This document shows, piece by piece, positions 48,709 through 57,473 of a DNA stretch of 64,000 nt. Source of the DNA: DASQUK01 sp963717085 (GTDB lineage Bacteria; Actinomycetota; Acidimicrobiia; Acidimicrobiales; VFJN01); contig CAVQVM010000015.1 of NCBI GenBank assembly GCA_963717085.1, positions 124,001 through 188,000 on the forward strand, given 5' to 3'. The notes under the pieces were generated by a model. The model saw nothing but the letters and a program-made list of their open reading frames with translations. It had not been told where the DNA came from and did no database searches. How positions within the stretch are numbered: the first letter of the stretch is position 1; each line of letters starts with the position of its first letter. Both the position numbers and the translations under genes were made by a program.

Positions 48709-49668
48709 TCACCCGTTGTGGGCGGACCTTGCGGTTGCGCCGGCATCGAACAGGCTGTCGAACCCAGTGTGGTCGATGGCGGCCATGAGCTGCTCGGTGG
48801 TGGCCTCGAGCCCGGCCGTCAGGCGCAGGAGGGGTTGCGCGTGCCGGCTGAGGATCGACAGGTCGTGCTCGTCGCAGAACCCGATCGCCCCGTGGAGCTG
48901 GTGGCACGTGCGCAGCACGGCGTGGGCGCTCTCGAGGGCCTGCGCCCGCAGGGCCAGGGCGTCCACCAGGCGGTCGAGCGGCGCCAGCCATAGGCGCCAC
49001 AGCGTGAAGTGGGCCAGCTCACGCAGCGACTGGACGGCCACGGTGGCGTCGGCGATCTGGAACTGCACCGCCTGGAACCGGGCCAGCGGGCCGCCGAACT
49101 GGTGGCGCGTGTTGACGTGCTCGACCGTGAGCTCCAGTGCACGCTCGAGGGTGCCGAGGGTCTGCCAGGCGGTCAACGTGAGCAGCATCGGCACGTCGAC
49201 CGGCTCGGGGTCCGCCGTCGTGGAGGCGGCCATGTCCACGACGAACGGGCCCAGCTCGGTGCCCAGCGGCGGGCCCTCGGGCCGCCCCTCCCACACGCCC
49301 CCGGCGATGGCGGCCAGCCGCCAGCGCGGGAACAGGTCGCCGTGGTCGGCACGGGGCAGGACGGGGTCGACGAGCGCGACCGGCTGCCGGTCCCGCGCCG
49401 CCGATGCCAGGACTGCGATCACGGGGTAGGGCAGCGCGCAGCGCCCGGCGACCCGGCAGAGCTCGCCGCCCGCGAGTGCGGTGTCGAGGTCGTCGGCCAC
49501 CCGCAGGTCGAGTGCCCCGAGCAGATCGAGCAGGGGAGCGACCACCTCGACACGTAGGTCGGGTTGCGCCTCGGCGCGGCGCGCGAGGTCCACGCCGCCG
49601 GCATCGGTGAACGCCCGCCCGGCCGCGGCCCCGAAGTCGATCGCGATCTCCGGCAACTCGAGGTTCAT
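48709..49668 (-). CDS. Acyl-CoA dehydrogenase-like protein, short subunit
   Basis: This 319-residue protein has a truncated N-terminal region compared with the 380-residue norm (starts MNLELPEIAIDFGAAAGRAFTDAGGVDL). It keeps the C-terminal dehydrogenase bundle: WQTLGTLERALELTVEHVNTRHQFGGPLARFQAVQFQIADATVAVQSLREL and CHQLHGAIGFCDEHDLSILSRHAQPL. It lacks the YSEPDAGSD flavin segment seen in its partner. It overlaps that partner's stop (TGATG) and is probably the non-catalytic half of a heteromeric dehydrogenase, as in FadE pairs of steroid catabolism. Confidence 0.82.
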   Translation of the reverse strand: MNLELPEIAIDFGAAAGRAFTDAGGVDLARRAEAQPDLRVEVVAPLLDLLGALDLRVADDLDTALAGGELCRVAGRCALPYPVIAVLASAARDRQPVALVDPVLPRADHGDLFPRWRLAAIAGGVWEGRPEGPPLGTELGPFVVDMAASTTADPEPVDVPMLLTLTAWQTLGTLERALELTVEHVNTRHQFGGPLARFQAVQFQIADATVAVQSLRELAHFTLWRLWLAPLDRLVDALALRAQALESAHAVLRTCHQLHGAIGFCDEHDLSILSRHAQPLLRLTAGLEATTEQLMAAIDHTGFDSLFDAGATARSAHNG

Positions 49669-50828
49669 CAGGCCTCGCCCGCCAGGGCCGCACGGGCCAC
49701 GAGCATCCGTTGGATCTCGATCGTTCCCGATGCCACCGTTGCCGCCTGCGCGTACCGCCAGTGATCCTCCACCGCGCCGTGGAGCACCGGGTGCCGGGTG
49801 TGGCCGTCGTCGACGGCCTGGGCCGCCAGCGCTTCGAGCAGCACCTCGGCCACCTCCTGGTCGCAGAGCGTGGCCGCGATCCGGGCGACGCTGGCGTCGG
49901 CGTCGTCCACGATGCCCCGGGCCTGTGCGTCGACGACCCGGTAGGCGAGGACCATCGCCGCCCGGGTGTGGACGCGCGCCCGTGTCCAGCGGGCCCGCAG
50001 CGCCCCGGGGAGCCCGGCCCAGCGCTCGCCGAGGGTGTCGCGGAGCAGCGTGAGCAGCCGGTCACAACGCGCATACCGGGCGATCCCGATCCGCTCGAAC
50101 TTGAGCGCCTCGCGGATGACGCTCCAGCCCTGGTCCACCGGGCCGAGGACGTTGTCGGGCCCGACGCTGACCTCGTCGAGGAACAGCTCGTTGAGGTGGT
50201 GGGGGCCCAGCAGGTTGGGGATCGGCCGCACGGTGATGCCCTGGCTCTCCATCGGCACCAGGAACATGGTGATGCCGTCGTGCTTGACGGGCTTGACCGC
50301 CGTGCGGGCGGCGAGGATGCACCATTGCGCCATGAGCGCGTAGGACGTCCAGACCTTCTGGCCGGTGATCCGCCACCCGCCGGAGCGGTCCGGCATCGCC
50401 CGGGTCGTGAGCGAGGCGAGGTCCGAGCCGGCGTCAGGTTCGCTGAAGCCCTGGCACCAGATGACGTCGCCCGCGGCGATGGCGGGGAGGTGCAGCGCCT
50501 GCTGCTCCGGCGTGCCGAACCGCATGATCGCGGGGCCCACCCAGTTGATGCCCATGTACTGCGGGCCCCGGGGCTCGTGGTGGGCCCACATCTCCTCCCG
50601 CACCACCGTCTGCTCCCACACGGAGCTGCCGCCGCCCCCGTACTCCGTGGGCCAGGCCTTAGCGAGCAGACCTTCGGCCGCCAGGAGCTTGCAGAATCGC
50701 TGGGTGATGGCAAGATCCTCGGGATCGTCGGTGAAGGCACCCAGGAATCCCTCGGGCAGGTGCTCCTCGACCAGCTGGCGCAGCCGCAGCCGCAGGCGCT
50801 CAGCCTGCTCACCAAGGTCGTAGTCCAT
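49668..50828 (-). CDS. Acyl-CoA dehydrogenase
   Basis: This 386-residue FAD enzyme starts MDYDLGEQAERLRLRLRQLVEEHLPEGF. It has KAWPTEYGGGGSSVWEQTVV, the flavin motif GFSEPDAGSDLASLTTRA, WRITGQKVWTSYALMAQWCILAART, FLDEVSVGPDNVLGPVDQGW and the C-terminal TVASGTIEIQRMLVARAALA. The frame is open to 52367 on this strand because of GC bias, but ATG 50828 is the conserved start. First gene of the four-gene minus-strand operon, divergent from the acyl-CoA ligase at 50964; the 135 bases between hold the shared motif. Confidence 0.87.
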   Translation of the reverse strand: MDYDLGEQAERLRLRLRQLVEEHLPEGFLGAFTDDPEDLAITQRFCKLLAAEGLLAKAWPTEYGGGGSSVWEQTVVREEMWAHHEPRGPQYMGINWVGPAIMRFGTPEQQALHLPAIAAGDVIWCQGFSEPDAGSDLASLTTRAMPDRSGGWRITGQKVWTSYALMAQWCILAARTAVKPVKHDGITMFLVPMESQGITVRPIPNLLGPHHLNELFLDEVSVGPDNVLGPVDQGWSVIREALKFERIGIARYARCDRLLTLLRDTLGERWAGLPGALRARWTRARVHTRAAMVLAYRVVDAQARGIVDDADASVARIAATLCDQEVAEVLLEALAAQAVDDGHTRHPVLHGAVEDHWRYAQAATVASGTIEIQRMLVARAALAGEA

Positions 50829-50895
50829 GCTCCGCCCCCTAGCGGTGCGATTCGGCGACAGCTGTTGGATCCGCCCCTCGTCGACCGCCAGTGTA

Positions 50896-50925
50896 GCTAA
50901 CTTCAGTATCATACATAAGATAGTC
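50896..50925 (+). promoter_or_regulatory. Shared promoter-like motif, copy 2
   Basis: GCTAAC (50896-50901), 9 bases, ATACATAAGATAGTC (50911-50925); 14 of 15 bases of the second box match copy 1. It ends 38 bases before ATG 50964. TATCATACATAAGATA within it is also a partial palindrome (TATC...GATA). Confidence 0.6.
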
Positions 50926-50963
50926 TCGCCCATAAGGCGAGTGCGGCAACGAGGAGAGGTGAC

Positions 50964-52571
50964 ATGGGGGGATCGGCCGGCGCGACAACGGGCGCAACGC
51001 CGGCGCTGGACGCGGCGCGGCGGATGTCGCACGGCGAGCAGCTCGCCCGCATCGCCCGGAAGTTCCCGGAGCGGGTGGCGTTCGTGTGCGATGAGGATTC
51101 CCGGACGTTCCGCGAGATCGACTCCCGCGTGAACCGGCTCGCACGCGGGCTGGGGGCTCGCGGCGTCGGCCAGGGCGACCGGGTCGCCGTCCTGATGGGC
51201 AACAGCATCGAGATGGTCGAGGCGATCTTCGCCGGCTGGCGGCTGGGGGCGATCGTCGTGCCGGTCAACTTCCGGCTCGTGGCGCCGGAGGTCGGATACG
51301 TGCTGGGCGATTCCGGCGCCCGCGCGGTCATCGTCGACGAGGCGTTGCTGGCACTGGTGGATGCGGTGCGGCCCTCGTTGGCGACACTCGACGCCGTCGT
51401 GGTGCTGGGTGAATCGAAGGCAGACGCGCCCGCTGGCGGCGGGGCCCGGGTCGAGAGCTACGAAGACATGCTCGCGGCCGAGTCTGACGATCCGCTCGAG
51501 GTCGACGTGCCGGAGCAGGCGCCGGCGCTGATCATGTACACCTCGGGCACCACCGGACGGCCCAAGGGCGCCCTGCTGACCCACTTCAACGTGGTGATGC
51601 AGACGGTCAACTCGATGATCGAACAGGGCATCGGCGGCCACGACGACGTGTGGTACGCCAACCTGCCGCTGTTCCACATCGGCGGGCTCGTCGGCATCCT
51701 GCCGTATGTCATGGCGGGCGGGAGCTCGGTGATCGTGCGGTCCGGGCAGTTCGACGCCAAGGCCGCGGTGGACGACCTCGAGCGCTACCGGGTGACCGGA
51801 TGCGTCTTCGTCGGGATGCAGTGGGACGAGGTCTGCGACGTCGTGGCTGCGGGCGACCGCGACCTGCGCCTGCGCCGGGTGTCGTGGGGGGCGGCGAACA
51901 CGCCCGTCCATGTGCTCGAGAAGATGAGCACGACCCTGCCCGGGGTGCCGATCTTCAGCTTCTTCGGCCAGACGGAGATGAGCCCGGTGACGTGCGTGCT
52001 GCACGCCGAGGACGCCGAGCGCAAGCGGGGCTCGGTCGGCACACCCGTCGTCAACGTCGAGGCGCGCATCGTGGACGAGCGGATGAACGACGTGGCGACC
52101 GGCGAGGTGGGGGAGATCGTGTACCGCGGCCCGACGGTCATGCAGGGCTACTGGAACATGCCCGACGCCAACGAGGAGGCGGTTTCGGGCGGGTGGTTCC
52201 ACTCGGGCGACCTGTGCCGCATGGACGAGGAGGGCTACATCTACGTCGTCGACCGCCGCCACGACATGATCATCTCGGGCGGCGAGAACATCTACTGCCC
52301 GGAGGTCGAGGCCGCGATCTCGGCGCATCCGGGCGTCGCCGAGGCCGCCGTCATCGGCGTGCCCCACCCGCGCTGGGGCGAGACCCCGTGCGCGGTGGTG
52401 GTCGCCGCCGACCCCGTCGCACCGCCCACGGAGGACGAGATCATCGCCTGGTGCCGGGAGCAGCTGGCGTCATTCAAGAAGCCCACGTCGGTGATCGTCG
52501 TCGACGCGCTGCCCCGCAACGCCACCGGCAAGGTGGTGAAACCCGCGCTGCGCGAGCAGTACGGCGCCTGA
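50964..52571 (+). CDS. AMP-binding acyl-CoA ligase
   Basis: This 535-residue adenylating ligase has ALIMYTSGTTGRPKGALLTH (P-loop), IFSFFGQTEMSPVTCVL (A5), GGWFHSGDLCRMDEEGYIYVVDRRHDMIISGGENIYCPEVEAAI (A7-A8) and PRNATGKVVKPALREQYG (catalytic Lys). It resembles actinobacterial FadD-type enzymes that activate fatty or cyclic acids. ATG 50964 has GAGGAGAGGTGAC upstream. The divergent dehydrogenase operon suggests that ligase and beta-oxidation enzymes act on the same acid. Confidence 0.88.
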   Translation: MGGSAGATTGATPALDAARRMSHGEQLARIARKFPERVAFVCDEDSRTFREIDSRVNRLARGLGARGVGQGDRVAVLMGNSIEMVEAIFAGWRLGAIVVPVNFRLVAPEVGYVLGDSGARAVIVDEALLALVDAVRPSLATLDAVVVLGESKADAPAGGGARVESYEDMLAAESDDPLEVDVPEQAPALIMYTSGTTGRPKGALLTHFNVVMQTVNSMIEQGIGGHDDVWYANLPLFHIGGLVGILPYVMAGGSSVIVRSGQFDAKAAVDDLERYRVTGCVFVGMQWDEVCDVVAAGDRDLRLRRVSWGAANTPVHVLEKMSTTLPGVPIFSFFGQTEMSPVTCVLHAEDAERKRGSVGTPVVNVEARIVDERMNDVATGEVGEIVYRGPTVMQGYWNMPDANEEAVSGGWFHSGDLCRMDEEGYIYVVDRRHDMIISGGENIYCPEVEAAISAHPGVAEAAVIGVPHPRWGETPCAVVVAADPVAPPTEDEIIAWCREQLASFKKPTSVIVVDALPRNATGKVVKPALREQYGA

Positions 52572-52583
52572 GCCCTCCCGGTG

Positions 52584-52600
52584 CCGGCCCGGTGGGCCGG
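52584..52600 (+). terminator. Hairpin after the acyl-CoA ligase gene
   Basis: CCGGCCC-GGT-GGGCCGG, a 7-bp perfect stem with a 3-base loop, 12 bases past the stop at 52571. There is no U-run. Confidence 0.5.
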
Positions 52601-52669
52601 GACCGACGCCGGCGCAGGCTCCGAGCTCGGCCGATGAGATCGGCCGCCGCCGGACGTCATATCCGAGCG

Positions 52670-53407
52670 ATGGCTACGTATGTCCTGATCCATGGTGCGG
52701 CGTCGGACTCGTGGTACTGGCACCTCGTCGTCCCCCGGCTGCGGTTGCGGGGCCACGACGTGGTGGCGCCCGACCTGCCGTCCGACGACGACTCCGCCGG
52801 GCTGTCCGAGTACACGGATGCCGTCGTCGACGCCATCGGCGACCGCGCCGACCGCGACGATCTCGTGGTGGTCGCCCAGTCGCTCGGTGGGTTCACGGCG
52901 CCGCTGGTCTGCGATCGGGTGCCCGTGCGGCTGATGGTCCTGCTGGCGGCGATGGTGCCGCGGCCCGGGGAGAGGCCCGCCGACTGGTGGGCCAACACGG
53001 GATTCGAACAGGCGAGGCGGGAGCAGGCGGAGCGTGAGGGCTGGGCGAGCGACGCCGAGCGCGACCCCATGCTCGAGTACTTCCATGACGTGCCGCCGGA
53101 CGTGGTGGCCGAGGCGTACGCACGGGGCGAACGGGACCAGTCCGGTACGCCGATGGAAAAGCCGTGGCCGCTGGCGGCGTGGCCCGACGTGCCGACGACG
53201 TTCCTCCTGTGTCGCGACGATCGCTTCTTCCCGGCCGAATTCATGCGCCGCGTCGTGCGAGAGCGCCTCGGCATCACGCCCGACGAGATGGCGGGGGGCC
53301 ACCTGCCGGCGCTGGCTCACCCCGACGAGCTCGTCGAGCGGCTCGAGACCTACCGGGCCGCGATGCGACGCAGCTCCGGGCTTGACCCTGGTCCGCTTTC
53401 CTCCTAA
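52670..53407 (+). CDS. Alpha/beta hydrolase
   Basis: This 245-residue protein has MATYVLIHGAASDSWYWHLVVPRLRLRGHDVVAPDLPSDDDSAGLSEYTDAV, the nucleophile in VVVAQSLGGFTAPLV (G/A-x-S-x-G as AQSLGG), the acid in LLCRDDRFFPAEFMRRV and the His in EMAGGHLPALAHPDEL. It resembles the salicylate esterase/hydroxynitrile-lyase-like branch of small hydrolases. The frame opens at 51650 inside the ligase; ATG 52670 is the conserved start. Its final codons overlap copy 3 of the shared motif. Confidence 0.85.
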   Translation: MATYVLIHGAASDSWYWHLVVPRLRLRGHDVVAPDLPSDDDSAGLSEYTDAVVDAIGDRADRDDLVVVAQSLGGFTAPLVCDRVPVRLMVLLAAMVPRPGERPADWWANTGFEQARREQAEREGWASDAERDPMLEYFHDVPPDVVAEAYARGERDQSGTPMEKPWPLAAWPDVPTTFLLCRDDRFFPAEFMRRVVRERLGITPDEMAGGHLPALAHPDELVERLETYRAAMRRSSGLDPGPLSS

Positions 53408-53424
53408 ACATACATAGGATGGGC
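53395..53424 (+). promoter_or_regulatory. Shared promoter-like motif, copy 3 (diverged)
   Basis: GCTTTC (53395-53400), 9 bases, ATACATAGGATGGGC (53410-53424). The spacing is identical to copies 1 and 2, with 4/6 and about 12/15 matches. It ends 36 bases before the GTG of the thiolase remnant at 53461. Confidence 0.5.
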
Positions 53425-53460
53425 GTCGTCGAGAAGGTCCTCGACAACGAGGTGCCCTCG

Positions 53461-53608
53461 TGACCTCGTCGGACCGCACGCCGGTGATCGTGGGGATCGG
53501 CCTGAGCGACGGTCCGGTGGCGCTCCGCGACCTCGTATCCTCCGCGATAACCCGTGCGCCTGTCGGGGGCTCGACGACGAGGCCGAGCTCATCGCCACGC
53601 TGACGTGA
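53461..53608 (+). pseudogene. Thiolase N-terminal remnant
   Basis: GTG 53461 opens VTSSDRTPVIVGIGLSDGPVA, the usual beginning of acetyl-CoA acetyltransferase/SCP2-type thiolases, then changes within 25 codons to unrelated sequence. In another frame LDDEAELIATLT-stop (ending about 53608) looks like the tail of a different gene. Nearly the whole thiolase is missing. The promoter-like motif remains upstream, so this is a deletion scar like the one at 5155-5734. Confidence 0.6.
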
Positions 53609-53654
53609 ACCTGACCTAGAGGTTGAGGGTGATCGCTGACTACCTGGCGGCACC

Positions 53655-55268
53655 GTGAGCCTGCGAGCCACCGCGCCGCCGAACCCGCCGGAGCTCGTCC
53701 GGGCGTGGCGCGATACCGGGCGCCTCACCGGCGAGCGGATCGGCTGGTGCCTGGACCGTGCCGCCGACCAGTGGCCCGCCCGCGGGGCGGTGGTCGCGGG
53801 CGACGCCACCCACTCCTTCGCCGACCTGCGGACGCGCGCCAACGCCGTGGCCGGGTCGCTGGTGGCCAGCGGGGTTGGCCAGGGCGACGTCGTGACCTGG
53901 ATGCTGCCCAACGGCGTCGACGCCATCGCCGTCGCCGCCGCGGTCTGGCGGATCGGGGCGGTCAACAACCCGGTGGTGCCGATCTACCGCGAGCACGAGC
54001 TCTCGTTCGTGCTCGACCAGCTCCGCCCCGCCGCCGTGGTCACCGCCGACGAGCACTGGGGGCGGCGCCACGCCGCCGAGTTCGACGACGTCCTCGCCGC
54101 CCTCGGCCACCGCCCCGGCGCCCGGCTCGTATCGGGAGCCGCCGCCGGCTGGCAGTCGATCCACGAGCTGTCGCCGGTGCCGCACCTGCCAGCGGCGGTC
54201 GAGCCCGCCCCCGCCGACGAACCCTGCCTCGTCCTTTACACCTCGGGCACGACGGCGGCGCCCAAAGGCGCGGTCCACAGCAGCGCCACGCTGCTCCAGG
54301 AGGTCCGGTCGATGCAGCGGGAGTGGGCGCTGACGTGGCGGGATGTGATGTTCATGGCCTCCCCCGTCACTCACATCACCGGCCTGCTCCAGGGGCTGCT
54401 CGTGCCCACGGCCGTCGGTGCCCGCTCGGTGCTGGCCGACGGCTGGGATCCGGAGAAGTCCGTCGACCGCATCGAGGCCGAGGGCGCCACCTACATGGCC
54501 GGCGCCACGCCGTTCCTCCAGGGCGTGGTGGAGCAGTACGCGAGCCGGGGCGTCGCCCGCCCGGCCCTCCGCCAGTTCACCTGCGGGGGGTCCGCGGTCC
54601 CGCCCCACCTCGTCGAGGAGGCCGACGCGCTCGGCATCGCCGCCCACCGGGCCTGGGGGATGACCGAGTTCCCGACCACGACGCTGGCGGGCGAGAACGA
54701 TCCCCTGGAACGGCGGGCGCACACCGACGGCCATCGCGCCGAGGCGGTGGAGGTCGAGGCGGTCGACGAGGACCGGCGGCCGCTCCCGACCGGCGCCGAG
54801 GGCGAGCTCCGGGTGCGCGGGCCCGAGCGCATGCTCGGCTACGTCGACGCGGCGCTGAGCGCCGAGGTGGTCGACGGCGGCGGGTGGTTCTACACGGGCG
54901 ACCTCGGTGCGGTCGACGATGCCGGCTACGTCACGATCACCGGGCGCCGCAAGGACATCATCAACCGGGGTGGCGAGAAGTTCAGCGCCCGCGAGATCGA
55001 GGACCTGCTGGCCCGCCACCCCGAGGTCGCCGAGGTCGCGGTGGTCGGCGTGCCGGGCGGCCGCCTCGGGGAGCGGGTGTGCGCGGCGATCGTCGCCCGG
55101 GACCGCCATGCCGCCGACCCCGGCGCGCTGCGCTCGTTCCTCGAGGCGCAGCGCATCGCCCGGCAGAAGATCCCCGAGGAGTTCCTCATCCTCGACGAGC
55201 TCCCCCGCACGCCCGCCGGCAAGGTCCAGAAGTTCCTCCTCGTCGAGCGGTGGGACGGCATCAGCTGA
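53655..55268 (+). CDS. AMP-binding acyl-CoA ligase
   Basis: This 537-residue protein has CLVLYTSGTTAAPKGAVHSS (P-loop with AAPKG), AAHRAWGMTEFPTTTLAGE (A5), GGWFYTGDLGAVDDAGYVTITGRRKDIINRGGEKFSAREIEDLL (A7-A8) and LPRTPAGKVQKFLLVERW with the C-terminal Lys. The REHELSFVLDQLRPAAVVT segment resembles cyclohexanecarboxylate/long-chain ligases. The start is GTG 53655. It is convergent with the alpha/beta hydrolase at 55283, with 14 bases between stops. Confidence 0.87.
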   Translation: MSLRATAPPNPPELVRAWRDTGRLTGERIGWCLDRAADQWPARGAVVAGDATHSFADLRTRANAVAGSLVASGVGQGDVVTWMLPNGVDAIAVAAAVWRIGAVNNPVVPIYREHELSFVLDQLRPAAVVTADEHWGRRHAAEFDDVLAALGHRPGARLVSGAAAGWQSIHELSPVPHLPAAVEPAPADEPCLVLYTSGTTAAPKGAVHSSATLLQEVRSMQREWALTWRDVMFMASPVTHITGLLQGLLVPTAVGARSVLADGWDPEKSVDRIEAEGATYMAGATPFLQGVVEQYASRGVARPALRQFTCGGSAVPPHLVEEADALGIAAHRAWGMTEFPTTTLAGENDPLERRAHTDGHRAEAVEVEAVDEDRRPLPTGAEGELRVRGPERMLGYVDAALSAEVVDGGGWFYTGDLGAVDDAGYVTITGRRKDIINRGGEKFSAREIEDLLARHPEVAEVAVVGVPGGRLGERVCAAIVARDRHAADPGALRSFLEAQRIARQKIPEEFLILDELPRTPAGKVQKFLLVERWDGIS

Positions 55269-55282
55269 TCGGCTGGCGCCGC

Positions 55283-55966
55283 TCACACGTCGATGAACCC
55301 CAGGGACCGGTTGATGCAGTTGAAGTCCCGGGGCGCGGCGAAGTGGTCGACGTTGCGCAGCGTCACCAACTCGGCGTCGGGGAGCGCGCCCACCAGCCGA
55401 TCGGCGGGTCCCGAGAAGTCACGGTCGCCGAGGACGACGAGCACCGGGCTGGCCACGCGCGCCAGGTCGTCCTCGGTCAGCGGCCGGTCCGGGCGGCGCA
55501 GGAAGGCGGCCAGCGCCTGCGGATCGTTGCCGGCGGTCCGCGCCAGGCGCACGAACAGCTGGACACCGATGTCCTCCGCGGCCACCTCCTCGCCCGACTC
55601 CAGCGCCCGGGCCAGCGGCTCCCGGTCCTCGACCCCGAACAGGTTGTCGCCGACACCGATCACCACCAGTTTGCGCAGGCGTCCCGGGTCCTCCGCCGCC
55701 AGCCCCAGCAGCAGGCGGGCGCCGGTCGAGAACCCGACGGCGTCGACCGGCGCGTGGGGCGCGATGGCCTCGGCCAGGGTCCCCTGCACGTCGGCGAACG
55801 CCGCGGGGTCGGTCGTGGGCGGTGATTGGCCGTGGCCCGGTAGGTCGACTCGCACAACCTTCCTGCCCGCGTCGGCCAGCAGGTCGGTCCAGCCGTTGTG
55901 CTCCCAGCCGTGCGCGAACGACGAGGCGAAGCCGTGCACGAGCGCTACCGCGGGATCGTCGGGCAT
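55283..55966 (-). CDS. Alpha/beta hydrolase
   Basis: This 227-residue protein has VALVHGFASSFAHGWEHNGWTDLLADAGRKVVRVDLPGHGQSPP, the nucleophile elbow VDAVGFSTGARLLLGLA (GFSTG), the acid in VVLGDRDFSGPADRLV and the catalytic His in LRNVDHFAAPRDF. It is a small cytosolic esterase/lipase-like hydrolase of unknown substrate; the absence of a lid insertion makes it shorter than average. The start is ATG 55966. Confidence 0.87.
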   Translation of the reverse strand: MPDDPAVALVHGFASSFAHGWEHNGWTDLLADAGRKVVRVDLPGHGQSPPTTDPAAFADVQGTLAEAIAPHAPVDAVGFSTGARLLLGLAAEDPGRLRKLVVIGVGDNLFGVEDREPLARALESGEEVAAEDIGVQLFVRLARTAGNDPQALAAFLRRPDRPLTEDDLARVASPVLVVLGDRDFSGPADRLVGALPDAELVTLRNVDHFAAPRDFNCINRSLGFIDV

Positions 55967-56268
55967 GGGCCGACAACCCTAGAGGACACCTCGTCCCACC
56001 CAATCGATCGGTCGGGCCTTGACTTCGAGCGCGCTCCACCCCGCAGCAACGGGACCGTCGGGCTGCAGTACCGCCGGCACCGCAAAACCGGCGGCCGACA
56101 CGTACGACGAGTGGCAATCAGGCGAGCGCCGCTACCTGTCCGAGGGGTCCATGGCCCAACTCAATCCAACCAGGGGTACCGGCGCTGAGTGCGCAGCCCC
56201 AATCTGCCGTCGAGACGCATCCATCCGTCGTTCTGAATCTTTCCGACGGGTCGCTGGCCGCAGCGTGG
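55967..56268. other. Intergenic region, nothing recognised
   Basis: These 302 bases between two minus-strand genes have no convincing gene or strong hairpin on either strand. CCCTAGAGGAC near 55978 could be part of the hydrolase promoter. Confidence 0.4.
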
Positions 56269-56691
56269 CTAGGGCGCCGCCGCGACACCGGCAGCACGCA
56301 GGGTCTCCGCGAACTCATCCGGCACGGTCACCTGCCAGTCGTCGTCTTCGAGCCGGGTGCCACTGACACGCATCTCCACGGCCTCGCGCGCATAAGAGAA
56401 CCGAAAGATCCAGATGTCGCCCTGATCAACGATCTCGAGAAAGCCCTGCTCGGTCTCACGGCCGACCGTGCCAACGCCGAGCCAACCGTCACGGTCCGCG
56501 TCGGACACCTGGACATGCGCTGGCCAATCATGCGGATTGTCGATCGTGACCTCATCCACATAGGCGGGCAGCGGCAGAGCAGACGCCGCCACCAACAGCG
56601 CCACGACCACAAACGGGACAGTCACCAAGTATCCGATGAGATCGGTCCCTCCCACCGACCGCGGCCCCCGCACCGCCACACGGCTAGTCAC
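56269..56691 (-). CDS. Single-pass membrane protein, unknown function
   Basis: Read from GTG 56691 it is 140 residues: a short basic start (VTSRVAVRGPRSVGG), one membrane helix (YLVTVPFVVVALLVAASALPL), then an external beta-rich domain (EVTIDNPHDWPAHVQVSDADRDGWLGVGTVGRETEQGFLEIVDQGDIWIFRFSY ... DDDWQVTVPDEFAETLRAAGV). The repeated strand pattern resembles an Ig-like or PepSY-like small domain, but no family is recognised. The open frame reaches 56784, but the Arg-rich extra residues look non-coding. Confidence 0.65.
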   Translation of the reverse strand: MTSRVAVRGPRSVGGTDLIGYLVTVPFVVVALLVAASALPLPAYVDEVTIDNPHDWPAHVQVSDADRDGWLGVGTVGRETEQGFLEIVDQGDIWIFRFSYAREAVEMRVSGTRLEDDDWQVTVPDEFAETLRAAGVAAAP

Positions 56692-57092
56692 GACATCACC
56701 GCGGCGACGACGCCGCCCAACACACTGCACCGGCGCCTCGCACCGGCCGGACCCGCGTGGTGCTCCTGCTGGCGACAGCGACACGGATGGAAGCTGTCGC
56801 GCCGCGACCCCGTGCCCGGGAACACTTTGCGGCCTCCGTCGGTTAGCCGCCCCTCATTACGGCGCCCGACTCGACGTTCGCAATCCTGTTCGCGTCCGCC
56901 CGGTGTGAGCATTACGTACACGACGCTGGGCTCCTCGCCTCGACCCCGACATGGACAGAGCCCAACCGCCACTTACCGAACAAACGCCCGCACCCCGAGC
57001 TGGGGACGATCGCAGGGAAGCACGCCCTAGCAAACGCGCTCACCTGCGTGCGGGAGTGACGCGCTACAGCCGATCGGCGAAGGACGCAGGGC
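56692..57092. other. Intergenic region
   Basis: About 400 bases of somewhat lower GC with no recognisable gene. Short open frames on both strands are rich in Pro/Arg and look like shadows. It may hold the promoter of the 56269-56691 gene. Confidence 0.4.
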
Positions 57093-57473
57093 TCAGGGAA
57101 CTACGAGCCCTGGCGGCGCGCGCAGCGCCGCACGCGCTGCTCGCCGCGAAGGAGACGCGAACCAGCGATCGGGACGCATCAGGTACCACCAGCTCCACGC
57201 CAGCGACAGCAGCCCCAGCCCCAACGCTGCGCCCACCAGCTCCGCTTTCGAGAAGCGACGGGCGGAGAACAGCTCACCATCGAGAGCCGTCCGGGCCCGA
57301 GTCACCAGCGACAACCCATCAGTGGGTGCTGCCGCGATGACCACCTCTGCGGCTCGCTGCCCGTGACGATCGACCGGGCCGCCCCCTGGGGTCTCGGACC
57401 GCTGAACCAGCAGGGCAGCAAGCACTACGGCGAGAAGGCCTGCCACAGCCAGCCGGCAACCGATACCACGCAT
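57093..57473 (-). CDS. Two-pass membrane protein, unknown function
   Basis: This 126-residue protein has an N-terminal helix (LAVAGLLAVVLAALLV), a loop of about 45 residues (QRSETPGGGPVDRHGQRAAEVVIAAAPTDGLSLVTRARTALDGEL), a second helix (LVGAALGLGLLSLAWSWWYLM) and a basic tail (RPDRWFASPSRRAARAALRA) that should face the cytoplasm. The coding pattern (hydrophobic/hydrophilic alternation) is convincing; the family is not known. The start is ATG 57473. It is on the same strand as 56269-56691. Confidence 0.6.
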   Translation of the reverse strand: MRGIGCRLAVAGLLAVVLAALLVQRSETPGGGPVDRHGQRAAEVVIAAAPTDGLSLVTRARTALDGELFSARRFSKAELVGAALGLGLLSLAWSWWYLMRPDRWFASPSRRAARAALRAPPGLVVP

